This document shows, one piece after another, positions 7,254 to 14,604 of a stretch of DNA of 31,556 nucleotides; the stretch's first letter is position 1, and each line of letters starts with the position of its first letter. The stretch comes from CAYSXY01 sp964435165 (GTDB lineage: Bacteria; Pseudomonadota; Alphaproteobacteria; Rickettsiales; RI-342), in NCBI GenBank assembly GCA_964435165.1, contig CAYSXY010000024.1:1-31556 (forward strand), read 5' to 3'. The notes below the pieces were generated by a model. The model did not search any database, was not told the origin of the DNA, and worked only from the letters and a program-made list of their open reading frames with translations. Made by a program: the position numbers and the translations under genes.

Positions 7254-8618
7254 ATGAATGAAAGGGGAATATGGGCAATGTGGGCGTTACTGCCCGGTGG
7301 CGTCACTGCCGATGTGCGGGTTATCTGTGCTGATGATGGCACGATTGATTCGGTGGAGGCTGGCGTAAACGCTCACGCTGGTGATGTGCAGGTTGGATTG
7401 CTGCTGCCAGGTATGGCCAATCTTCATTCCCATGCGTTTCAGTACGCAATGACCGGGCTGGCGGAAGCAATGGGAGATACAGAGGATTCCTTCTGGGGCT
7501 GGCGCGAGACGATGTATCGCTTTGCGTTGCGACTGACTCCGGAACAGATTGGTGCCATTGCGCATTATCTCTACATTCAGATGGTGAAGGCAGGATATAC
7601 CTCCGTTGGCGAATTTCATTACCTGCATCACCAGCCGGATGGCACTGCCTATGCCCCGCCAGAGCAGATGGCTCTGGCAATCGCTAGTGCGGCGCAAGAT
7701 GCTGGTATTGGCCTGCGATTGCTGCCCGTATTGTATCAAACCGCTGATGTGGGTGGAGAGCCTGCCGGTGAGCGGCAGCGGCGCTTCGTTCACAGCACCG
7801 AGGCTTATCTTACTTTGCTCAGTCGACTGGCAGCTCATAATGTGCCGTTAGGTGCATGTTTCCATTCACTGCGTGCCGTGCCGAAGGAGGCGATGCAGGG
7901 GGTTTTAGCCGCATTGCCAAGCATAGGCCTGTCAGATGTGCCGGTGCATTTGCATATTGCGGAACAACAGAAAGAAGTGGACGCAGTCGAAGCATTTTAT
8001 GGTGCCCGGCCCGTGGCATGGTTGTTGGATTCATTGCCGGTGGATGAGCGCTGGTGCCTGGTGCATGCGACACATCTGAATGATGAAGAGATTGCACGGT
8101 TGGCCGGTTGCAGAGCGGTGGCCGGGCTATGTCCGACGACGGAAGCAAATTTAGGAGATGGGGTGTTCCCAGCAAAAGCCTATAAAGAGGCGGGTGGGCA
8201 ATGGGGCATTGGTTCAGACAGCCATATCAGCGTCAATCCCATCGAAGAATTGCGCTTGTTGGAATATGGTCAGCGGCTGATGCTTCAGCGACGCACAGTG
8301 CTGACGGATGCCGAACAGCCCTCTTGCGGAGTGTGGCTTTGGCATCATGCCGCGCTTGGCGGGGCGCAGGCATTAGGCTGGCAAGGCGGGGCAATCGCCG
8401 TAGGGGCGTTTGCTGATGTGGTGGCTTACCATTTGGATAAGCCGATTTATCATGGCCGCTCTAGAGGTTTGTTGCTCGACAGCATGCTATTTGCAGATTC
8501 GCAGGCATGTCCGCGGCATGTGTGGGTGCGGGGCCGTCACGTGGTGGGTGAGGGGCGGCACAATGGCGAGGAAAAGGCTGGTGACGCTTTCCGTCAGGTG
8601 ATGGCAGCGTTAGCGTAA
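7254..8618 (+). CDS. hutF: formimidoylglutamate deiminase
   Basis: A 454-aa amidohydrolase of the HutF type, which deiminates N-formimidoyl-L-glutamate to N-formyl-L-glutamate and ammonia, feeding HutG. Metal and catalytic motifs are ANLHSHAFQYAMTGLAE (HxH at 58 and 60), VHLHIAEQQKEVDA, LVHATHLNDEE and GSDSHISVNPIEELRLLEYGQR, all typical of HutF rather than guanine deaminase. A GGGAGAG ribosome-binding site precedes the ATG. Its presence with HutG means this organism uses the five-step route that releases formate rather than formamide. Its 3' end overlaps the convergent PhnD-like gene by nine bases. Confidence 0.96.
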   Translation: MNERGIWAMWALLPGGVTADVRVICADDGTIDSVEAGVNAHAGDVQVGLLLPGMANLHSHAFQYAMTGLAEAMGDTEDSFWGWRETMYRFALRLTPEQIGAIAHYLYIQMVKAGYTSVGEFHYLHHQPDGTAYAPPEQMALAIASAAQDAGIGLRLLPVLYQTADVGGEPAGERQRRFVHSTEAYLTLLSRLAAHNVPLGACFHSLRAVPKEAMQGVLAALPSIGLSDVPVHLHIAEQQKEVDAVEAFYGARPVAWLLDSLPVDERWCLVHATHLNDEEIARLAGCRAVAGLCPTTEANLGDGVFPAKAYKEAGGQWGIGSDSHISVNPIEELRLLEYGQRLMLQRRTVLTDAEQPSCGVWLWHHAALGGAQALGWQGGAIAVGAFADVVAYHLDKPIYHGRSRGLLLDSMLFADSQACPRHVWVRGRHVVGEGRHNGEEKAGDAFRQVMAALA

Positions 8619-9419
8619 CTGCGGGTAGCCCAGGGCAATCGCTTCTTGTTCATAGCGCATGATGATATCGTAATCCTCTACTGTTGTGGGCAGAATCGCA
8701 CATAGATGTAATAGATCGCGCAGCTCAGCCGTCTCCGGGCTGTTGATAGCGTCGGACAAGGCGTGGAATAATTGATCTGCGATAGCAGGGTCGAGATCAT
8801 ATGGCACCACGATCGGTAAGCATGGGCTGGGCCGTGAGTGATGGATGATACGCGTATTGGCGACCCAATTCGGCTGAAAGGTGGTGAGATAGGCGTAGGA
8901 GATGCTGTCAATCGCGGCAATATCCGCCTCGCCATGGGCAACCATGCGTATGCTTTCCATATGAGAGCCGCTCACCAATATCTGGCTGAAGAAATGCCTA
9001 TCATCATGCATATCTGCCAATTCACGGCGCAGCAGGTTCATCCCAGTATTTGAGTGCCAGTCATTCATGACAAGGCGGTGATTGTGGATATCCGATACAT
9101 ATCGTATCGGAGATTGCCGTTGGGTGATGATGACGCTGCAATGCTCGTCGCCGCTTGTGGTCCCTGGTAGATCATAAGCAAAGCGCGCAATAGGCCGTAG
9201 TTGATGTGCATAATGTGTACGTAGCGGATAGCCGCAGCATTGTGACATCAGCAAGGTGGGAGATTCCCAGTGCTGCGTGACATCATCGTCCAGGCCACGC
9301 CATTGCCAGACGGTCTCTCGTTGCAGCGTCAGCCGTTGAGATGCATAGTGCCATAAGCGGCGCAGGGCTTCCTGCACGGCTGGGAGTGGATACATGGGAA
9401 AACTGATATCGCTTCGCAT
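8610..9419 (-). CDS. PhnD-like phosphate/phosphonate-type substrate-binding protein
   Basis: A 269-aa protein with the type-2 periplasmic binding fold of the PhnD/SsuA-like family: an N-terminal lobe, a central segment with a Ser/Thr-rich turn (MNDWHSNTGMNLLRREL), then GEADIAAIDSISY, which is the characteristic hinge and ligand-binding segment of PhnD-like proteins. Unlike transport receptors it has no signal peptide at this start and no ABC permease or ATPase genes beside it, so it may be a cytoplasmic ligand-binding protein or belong to an unlinked transporter. The ligand is not deducible. There is no strong ribosome-binding site before the ATG. It overlaps hutF convergently by nine bases and lies downstream of the desaturase on the same strand, about 55 bp apart. 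Confidence 0.78.
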   Translation of the reverse strand: MRSDISFPMYPLPAVQEALRRLWHYASQRLTLQRETVWQWRGLDDDVTQHWESPTLLMSQCCGYPLRTHYAHQLRPIARFAYDLPGTTSGDEHCSVIITQRQSPIRYVSDIHNHRLVMNDWHSNTGMNLLRRELADMHDDRHFFSQILVSGSHMESIRMVAHGEADIAAIDSISYAYLTTFQPNWVANTRIIHHSRPSPCLPIVVPYDLDPAIADQLFHALSDAINSPETAELRDLLHLCAILPTTVEDYDIIMRYEQEAIALGYPQLR

Positions 9420-9461
9420 ATCATGATATTACCGCGACTGCCGGTTTGCGGGTAGTACTAT

Positions 9462-9487
9462 CTAATGATCCGGACTAATGCTCCGGC
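9462..9487. repeat. 13-bp imperfect tandem duplication across the desaturase stop
   Basis: CTAATGATCCGGA at 9462-9474 is followed directly by CTAATGCTCCGGC at 9475-9487 (two differences). On the - strand each unit carries a TAG; the inner one is the stop codon of the desaturase. It looks like a small slippage duplication. Confidence 0.4.
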
Positions 9488-10518
9488 TTGAAATCATCCT
9501 TGGCAATTATCGCATCCGCATGCTCGGGTGGTAATGCGTTGTTACGTTTATCCTGGCACTGGCTGGGCTGTATCATGCTATTGCCGATGACCGGGTGTAC
9601 CGGGCGAAATACAGGCGTGATGCTGAATCGCTGCCACCAGCGGCCATAGCCAGCAAAGACGAATCCACGATTTTGTTCCTGATAATAGGCTTTGTGCGCC
9701 AGATATTCCTGCCGCAAGGCAAACCACGGCAAGTGCGGCATGGCATGGTGTACGGCGTGGTAATTGTTGTTGAGAAATAACAGGCGCATCAATAGTCCGG
9801 CCTCGACAATGACGCTGCGGCCTTCGGGCGTTTCATGATAACGATGTTCATAAAAGGAGCGGATGGTAATCAGTGCCAGTCCAGGATAGACGAATAACAT
9901 GACATATTCGGCAAAAGATATGCCGCATACAGCAATGACCCAAGCCAGTACCAGTGCTACCAACGCACCATGCTGTAGCCACATAGGCACATGTCGATAG
10001 TCACCTTGCATCAACCGCGCTAACTCCGTTGCAATCAGGCGGATTGCATAAAGTGGTGGACCCAGCACCATACGTCCAGGCAGTGTCTGGTTGGCGAGCA
10101 ACAGCCATTGATAAAAGCGAGGTAATGCCTGCCATTCTGCCTCTGGCAGGTAATAGGATTCCGGGTCACGGTGCGGATGGGTTAATTGCGCGTTGTTGTG
10201 ATGTTGCAAATGGCTTTGACGGTAGAGTGGAAATGGGGTGATCAGCGAAAGCGGCGGCATGCCGACAACTGTGGAGGTCATGCGCCCGCCGGGGTGAAAG
10301 TGCGATGCTTCATGCTGCAGGGAACTGTGCAGAGCGATGAGAGCACTACCGATGGCTAGCACGAGCCACCAGGGCAGGGCATGGAAATGCCAGGTGAGTG
10401 CTACCCAGCCCCCATAGACGGTGATGATGAGAAGCCAGGTGGGCAATTCCAGCCTGACCCATAATGGTAATTCATGACTATGCTTGCGCACAGCCCTAGG
10501 CATGCGTGATTTACTCAC
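9475..10518 (-). CDS. membrane fatty acid desaturase
   Basis: A 347-aa integral membrane protein of the fatty acid desaturase/hydroxylase superfamily, using a di-iron centre held by histidine boxes. The boxes are HEASH (after the second membrane segment), HLQHH and a C-terminal HAVHH within NNNYHAVHHAMPHLPW. Four to six hydrophobic segments are visible, with two near residues 28-65 and a pair near 180-215. It would introduce a double bond or hydroxyl into a lipid acyl chain, or act on a related lipid; regiospecificity cannot be read from sequence. It begins with GTG, preceded by AAGG. A 13-bp imperfect tandem duplication spans the stop codon. No electron-donor gene is adjacent. Confidence 0.9.
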   Translation of the reverse strand: MSKSRMPRAVRKHSHELPLWVRLELPTWLLIITVYGGWVALTWHFHALPWWLVLAIGSALIALHSSLQHEASHFHPGGRMTSTVVGMPPLSLITPFPLYRQSHLQHHNNAQLTHPHRDPESYYLPEAEWQALPRFYQWLLLANQTLPGRMVLGPPLYAIRLIATELARLMQGDYRHVPMWLQHGALVALVLAWVIAVCGISFAEYVMLFVYPGLALITIRSFYEHRYHETPEGRSVIVEAGLLMRLLFLNNNYHAVHHAMPHLPWFALRQEYLAHKAYYQEQNRGFVFAGYGRWWQRFSITPVFRPVHPVIGNSMIQPSQCQDKRNNALPPEHADAIIAKDDFKPEH

Positions 10519-10632
10519 GATATCAATCCTTATATATCGGTTATCTATGTACCCGCTTGCGGGCTACCTTGCGCTGGAAGAGGAAAAAGTCAGCGTCAAG
10601 TGGCGCCATGGAGACGCTTGGGGGCCGAATCG

Positions 10633-10812
10633 TTAGCTCGGCGTCATATTCTGAAATGCCAGCCGGTCTTCGCTATCCATCCGATAGCAATGGGCGTTGA
10701 CCCAGAAATAGCGTGCAAATCCGGTGCACCAGGGCTGTAAGGTACAAACCGAACGATCCTTTGTATGTTTTATTGCCGTTAAGGCCAGATGTGCCGTTGG
10801 ACGCTTTTTCAT
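10633..10812 (-). CDS. possible 59-aa hypothetical protein
   Basis: The roughly 400-bp gap between the desaturase and the HAL-like gene holds one short - strand frame from an ATG at 10812 to a TAA at 10633, 59 residues. Its composition is plausible for a folded protein: a basic N-terminus (MKKRPTAHLALTAIKHTKDR), then a central stretch with three Cys, Trp and Phe (SVCTLQPWCTGFARYFW), then an acidic end. No clear Shine-Dalgarno sequence precedes the ATG, and I recognise no family. It could be a small gene or a remnant. Nothing else was found in the gap apart from the inverted repeat at 10823-10838. Confidence 0.3.
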   Translation of the reverse strand: MKKRPTAHLALTAIKHTKDRSVCTLQPWCTGFARYFWVNAHCYRMDSEDRLAFQNMTPS

Positions 10813-10822
10813 AAAATCATGA

Positions 10823-10838
10823 TAACATGAATATGTTA
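10823..10838. promoter_or_regulatory. small palindrome upstream of the HAL-like gene
   Basis: TAACAT-GAAT-ATGTTA is a perfect six-base inverted repeat in the AT-rich region about 80 bp before the HAL-like start and just upstream of the small - strand frame. It could be an operator for either. No matching regulator gene is adjacent. Confidence 0.3.
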
Positions 10839-10918
10839 AATTTTTTTGTCACTTCTCGACCAATTAGCATATATTGTGTCGCGCGGCCAGAGAAACCCAA
10901 TCAATAGTGGGAGAGGAT

Positions 10919-12373
10919 ATGTCACGGTTAGTATTGGATGGGCAGTCGCTACGAATGGCTGATCTCTGTCATGCGGTGCGTCAGCGGCGAGTGGTGGCAG
11001 CAGATGGGCGTGCCTATGACAAGATAAATCAGGCGCGGGCATTTCTTGAGAAACGGGCGGCGCAGGGCGATGTGTTTTACGGCATGCAATGTGGTGTTGG
11101 CTCGCAAAAAGATCAGTCAATGAAAATGACGGATAGCCGACTTTTCAGCGAGCGGTTAATGGTGGCGCATGCGACGCGGTTGCCGGGGGATACATATGCC
11201 GAGGAGGTAGGATATGCGGCGATTATTATTCTGCTCAATCATATGGCCTCTGGCCGAACAGCGGTATCGTTAGAGACTTTTGAGAGGTTATTGTCACAAC
11301 AGAACAGTTGGCCGTCACTCGGCGAGATGCAGCGCTACATGTCGGTTGGTGTGTCGGATCTAGTGCCGTTGATGCAGTTGATCGTCCCGCTGTTCAAAGA
11401 CCAGGATATATTGCAGGCAAAAGAAGCGCTCACCATGATGTGTGCCAATGCCGTGACATTAGCGCAGCTCAGCTTTACCCTTGATGCGCTTGAGCAATGG
11501 CAGCAGGTGGCCGCGCGCAGTTATGTGCTGGCGCTGGAAGGATTTATGGGGCGTCCTCATGCGCTGGAGGCGGCACGCTATGCTTATGTTGACCCTTCCC
11601 TTCAGCATAGTGCGGTTTGTCATTTATTGGAGCTGATGACGGACAGTGACTTGTGGCGAGAGGGAGAACCGCGCTTTCTGCAAGACCCGTTGAGCTTTCG
11701 TTGCCAGCCGCATAGTTATGCGACACTCGCCGCGTCGATGGCTGAGCTGCGTCAATCGGGCAATCATTGGCTGAATCTTCCAACCGATAACCCACTGTTG
11801 CTTGCTGAGGAAGAACGGTGGCTCTGTCATGCCAATAGCGACACGATGCCACTGACATTAAAACTCGATACATTACGTCAGGCATTGGCGATGTGGGTGC
11901 AGCGTGCCACGGCGCAGATGAACAAACTGCATTGGTCTGCCTTCAGTGATATGCCAACCGGACTGGCTGAGTCACCTCACCCCATGGCTGGCGTGCAGGT
12001 GCTGAATGTCGACCATCTGGCAGAGGCGCAGAAAGTGCGTCTGATGCAGTTGGCGCAGCCGGTGGCGCTGGCCGGTTGCGGTTCTGTTGCCGAAGGCGTG
12101 GAGGATGTCGGCGGGTTTGCCGAACATGCCGTGCTGGCGCTGGAGGATATGTTGCCGCATTTGTGGAATCATACGGCGTTGCTCATGGCCGTGAGTGTCT
12201 GGGCGATCACCGTGCGTGATCGTGAGTCCAGCCAGTTGGCGCAGGGTATTCGCGAGGATGTAGCGGCCATTAGACCGTTACTTCCCATGGGTAAGGAGGG
12301 TGGCGCTGTGTGGGAATTGCAGTCACTTATTGATTATCTGCAAGACTCTGTAGTAGAGGCAAAAACCGCTTAG
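10919..12373 (+). CDS. histidine ammonia-lyase-like protein lacking the MIO tripeptide
   Basis: A 484-aa homologue of the aromatic amino acid lyase family (HutH is about 510 aa). Recognisable landmarks in order: FYGMQCGVG (53-61, cf. YGxNTGFG, Tyr54 kept), VAHA (82-85, His84 kept), SVGVSDLVPL (142-151, cf. SVGASGDLAPL), KEALTMMCANA (168-178, cf. KEGLALINGTQ), QDPLSFRCQP (255-264, cf. QDxYSxRCxP; Arg261 kept, Tyr replaced by Leu258) and VEDVGG (394-399, cf. QEDHVS; Glu395 kept). The Ala-Ser-Gly that cyclises to the MIO electrophile is replaced by Val-Ser followed directly by Asp, with a one-residue deletion, so normal lyase activity is very unlikely. The reading frame is long and intact, arguing for a retained function. 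The ATG at 10919 has a GGGAGAGGA ribosome-binding site and is preferred over 10874. It may be a regulatory or structural paralogue; true HutH must be encoded elsewhere if histidine is used. Confidence 0.85.
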   Translation: MSRLVLDGQSLRMADLCHAVRQRRVVAADGRAYDKINQARAFLEKRAAQGDVFYGMQCGVGSQKDQSMKMTDSRLFSERLMVAHATRLPGDTYAEEVGYAAIIILLNHMASGRTAVSLETFERLLSQQNSWPSLGEMQRYMSVGVSDLVPLMQLIVPLFKDQDILQAKEALTMMCANAVTLAQLSFTLDALEQWQQVAARSYVLALEGFMGRPHALEAARYAYVDPSLQHSAVCHLLELMTDSDLWREGEPRFLQDPLSFRCQPHSYATLAASMAELRQSGNHWLNLPTDNPLLLAEEERWLCHANSDTMPLTLKLDTLRQALAMWVQRATAQMNKLHWSAFSDMPTGLAESPHPMAGVQVLNVDHLAEAQKVRLMQLAQPVALAGCGSVAEGVEDVGGFAEHAVLALEDMLPHLWNHTALLMAVSVWAITVRDRESSQLAQGIREDVAAIRPLLPMGKEGGAVWELQSLIDYLQDSVVEAKTA

Positions 12374-12441
12374 ACATTTAGACAGGCATCTTGTAGACAA
12401 TGATGCATGCAGTTGAATGTAGCTCATTAGGGGAAGGGTTC

Positions 12442-13107
12442 ATGGCGTTTAATGCTCAGCATCACAACCGCATCGCACGTCGGGGGCTGATGCTGGTGCT
12501 TTCCTCTCCTTCAGGGGCCGGTAAAACGACCATTAGCCGCAAAATGCTCGAATATGATGATAACCTCTCTATGTCGGTATCGGTGACGACGCGCGAGCAG
12601 CGTCCGGGCGAGAAGGATGGAACGCATTATTATTTTGTCAGCAAGGAGCAGTTTGCTGACATGATTATGAATGAACAGTTCCTTGAACATGCCAAAGTGT
12701 TCGACGACTATTACGGAACGCCGCGCAATTTTGTGGAAGAGGCACTTTCGGAAGGGCTCGACGTGCTGTTTGATATTGACTGGCAGGGGACGCGTCAGCT
12801 CAAAAATAATGCGCGCCATGATTTGGTCAGTGTGTTTATTCTGCCGCCATCCATGACAGAGTTGGAAAAGCGTTTGCGCAACCGGGCGCAGGATAGTGAT
12901 GCGACCGTGCGCAAGCGGATGGCTAAATCCGCCGATGAAATTGGCCATTGGGATGAATATGATTATGTGCTGGTGAATGAGGATGTTGATGAGACTCTGC
13001 AGGCAGCCCTGGCTATTTTGCGGGCAGAGCGGTTGAAACGCTCCCGGCAGGAGGGATTGAGCCCGTTTATCGATGAGTTGATTCAACAGCATAAGCGCAT
13101 GGCATGA
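12442..13107 (+). CDS. gmk: guanylate kinase
   Basis: A 221-aa guanylate kinase, phosphorylating GMP to GDP with ATP in the cytoplasm, essential for guanine nucleotide supply. The P-loop SSPSGAGKTT is at residues 21-30, followed by the GMP-binding segment SVTTREQRPGEKDGTHYYFV, the EHAKVFDDYYGTP block and DVLFDIDWQG, then the lid arginines in RLRNRAQDSDATVRKRM. The ATG at 12442 sits behind GGGGAAGGG and gives the standard N-terminus; an earlier ATG at 12400 would add 14 unlikely residues. Its last bases overlap the next start as ATGA, so it is translationally coupled to the O-antigen ligase-like gene. Confidence 0.97.
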   Translation: MAFNAQHHNRIARRGLMLVLSSPSGAGKTTISRKMLEYDDNLSMSVSVTTREQRPGEKDGTHYYFVSKEQFADMIMNEQFLEHAKVFDDYYGTPRNFVEEALSEGLDVLFDIDWQGTRQLKNNARHDLVSVFILPPSMTELEKRLRNRAQDSDATVRKRMAKSADEIGHWDEYDYVLVNEDVDETLQAALAILRAERLKRSRQEGLSPFIDELIQQHKRMA

Positions 13108-14330
13108 GTGCTTCTGTGTTGATAACGCCGAAGGCTGTCTGTCTCTTCCTTTATTTTGTGCTTGTGATTCCGGTCTGCATGATAAGCGGGCTAGCAACTG
13201 TGCCGTTTCTTGTGGCGCCGGCTCTGGGCGGGGTGCTTGCCATGTATCGGCAGCGGGAACGCCTTTGTTGGCCCTGTCATTATTCATTGCGCTGGTTGCT
13301 GGCGCTCAGTGCGGCATATCTGTTGATCTCAGCACTCTGGTGGGCACCGGAGACAACTAAGGCAGTACGCCTGTGGTGGCAATTAGCGCTGTTAGTATGG
13401 CTGGGTGGCGTGGCGTTGCTGTGGGTAAAAGACTGGGAAACGCCTTCACGACACTATGCGGCCAATGCCATGCTTGTTGGCTGGGTGATGGCGTGGTTGT
13501 TATTATTGATGGAGGCGTGGTGGCCGGGCATCTCACCTTTAAGCATGTTTTTGGAGTGGGTGCGAGGTGACGGACGTCACAGCCTGCCGCATGATTTCAA
13601 CCGTGGAATGAGCATCATGGCGGTGATGAGCTGGCCGTTGGCACTGGCCTTGATGCAGGTTGGACGCCAACAATGCGCATTGTTGATTCCGCTGATGAGC
13701 TGGTGCGCCATGCTCCCCATGGCAAGCCTGTCAGCCACGGTAGCATTGGCGATTGGCATGCTGTGCTGGGCAGTGATGCGGTTGCTTGGTGAGCGTGGCG
13801 TGTATGTGCTTGGCGTTGTTTTAGTGACAGGCTGGTTCATCTCACCGGTCGTCACCGGGCTGGTTGTGCAGCAGGGAGTGTTGGAAGGGATTGGCCTGCC
13901 GGCTTCGGCAGAGCACCGGCTGGGCATCTGGGCTTATACATGGGAGCATGTGGTTGAGCGCCCTTCATGGGGCTGGGGATTGGATGCATCGCGCTCCATG
14001 CCGGGTGGCGATGGGTTGATCGCACCTGGACTGGCGCAATTGCCGTTGCATCCGCATCATATGGTGTTGCAATTATGGCTGGAGTTAGGTGCTGCCGGCT
14101 GGCTGGTGAGTGGTCTGTGGCTGGCGCTGTTATGGTGTCTGATTCTACAATGGCCTGCTGACATGGTGGTAAAGCGAGCCATGGCAGCCTCTGTGGTGAC
14201 ATATCTACTGGCCGGGCTGCCTGCTTATGGCGTGTGGCAGCAATGGTGGTGGGCACTCGGGTTTCTGCTGGCGATTACCGTGGCGTTGTTTGCCCCATTG
14301 CGACGTCATCAACAGGTGGCTGTTGATTAA
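13104..14330 (+). CDS. O-antigen ligase/polymerase-like membrane protein
   Basis: A 408-aa polytopic membrane protein with about ten to twelve hydrophobic segments. The C-terminal half has the Wzy_C/WaaL-type signature: HRLGIWAYTWEHVVERPSWGWG followed by the periplasmic loop and HPHHMVLQLWLELGAAGWL, matching the H-x-x-x-L-Q-x-x-x-E-x-G pattern of O-antigen ligases. Such proteins attach or polymerise surface polysaccharide on the periplasmic face of the inner membrane. The start overlaps the gmk stop (ATGA), implying cotranslation. The 3' end overlaps the convergent DUF1674 gene by four bases. Whether it acts on lipopolysaccharide, another glycan or a protein cannot be decided. Confidence 0.82.
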   Translation: MSASVLITPKAVCLFLYFVLVIPVCMISGLATVPFLVAPALGGVLAMYRQRERLCWPCHYSLRWLLALSAAYLLISALWWAPETTKAVRLWWQLALLVWLGGVALLWVKDWETPSRHYAANAMLVGWVMAWLLLLMEAWWPGISPLSMFLEWVRGDGRHSLPHDFNRGMSIMAVMSWPLALALMQVGRQQCALLIPLMSWCAMLPMASLSATVALAIGMLCWAVMRLLGERGVYVLGVVLVTGWFISPVVTGLVVQQGVLEGIGLPASAEHRLGIWAYTWEHVVERPSWGWGLDASRSMPGGDGLIAPGLAQLPLHPHHMVLQLWLELGAAGWLVSGLWLALLWCLILQWPADMVVKRAMAASVVTYLLAGLPAYGVWQQWWWALGFLLAITVALFAPLRRHQQVAVD

Positions 14331-14494
14331 AAATCCGTGCAGCGGCCATTATGCTGCCAATCGCCATATTCGGTAGGGTTTTTACCGTCATAGCCGCCGA
14401 TTTCTTTTGGAGATTTTTGCGAAGGAGAGGATGGTGTATCCTCGCGATTGTCTTGCTTGACAGGCGGAGTGTTCTGCTCGGTTTTTTCGGTCAT
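14327..14494 (-). CDS. DUF1674/SDHAF4-family small protein
   Basis: A 55-aa protein with a low-complexity polar N-terminal half (rich in Thr, Pro, Gln and Ser) and a C-terminus reading KEIGGYDGKNPTEYGDWQHN then GRCTDF. This is the DUF1674 signature, GGPxGPEPTRYGDWExxGRxxDF in typical members, and the family includes mitochondrial SDHAF4, which assists assembly of succinate dehydrogenase flavoprotein. The ATG at 14494 gives the full protein. It is divergent from rsmB, a neighbourhood I recall as common for this family in alphaproteobacteria, and overlaps the O-antigen ligase-like gene by four bases convergently. The bacterial function is inferred only from the mitochondrial homologue. Confidence 0.9.
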   Translation of the reverse strand: MTEKTEQNTPPVKQDNREDTPSSPSQKSPKEIGGYDGKNPTEYGDWQHNGRCTDF

Positions 14495-14604
14495 GTGTGT
14501 TACTAATCTTGATAAGATTCAAACGTTGCGCACGCTTATGCTCCAATGATTGAGCAGGTCATATGCGCGGCTATTGAGTTTATATGTAAGGATCATCCTC
14601 TTCC

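Noticed and set aside
7051..7278. 75-codon - strand frame between hutI and hutF
   Set aside because: Its VISGLDPVIH stretch is the translation of a REP-like palindrome, and the frame overlaps both real genes.
12511..13287. 258-codon - strand frame opposite gmk
   Set aside because: It lies wholly over gmk and the following gene, both secure; its composition is that of a shadow frame.
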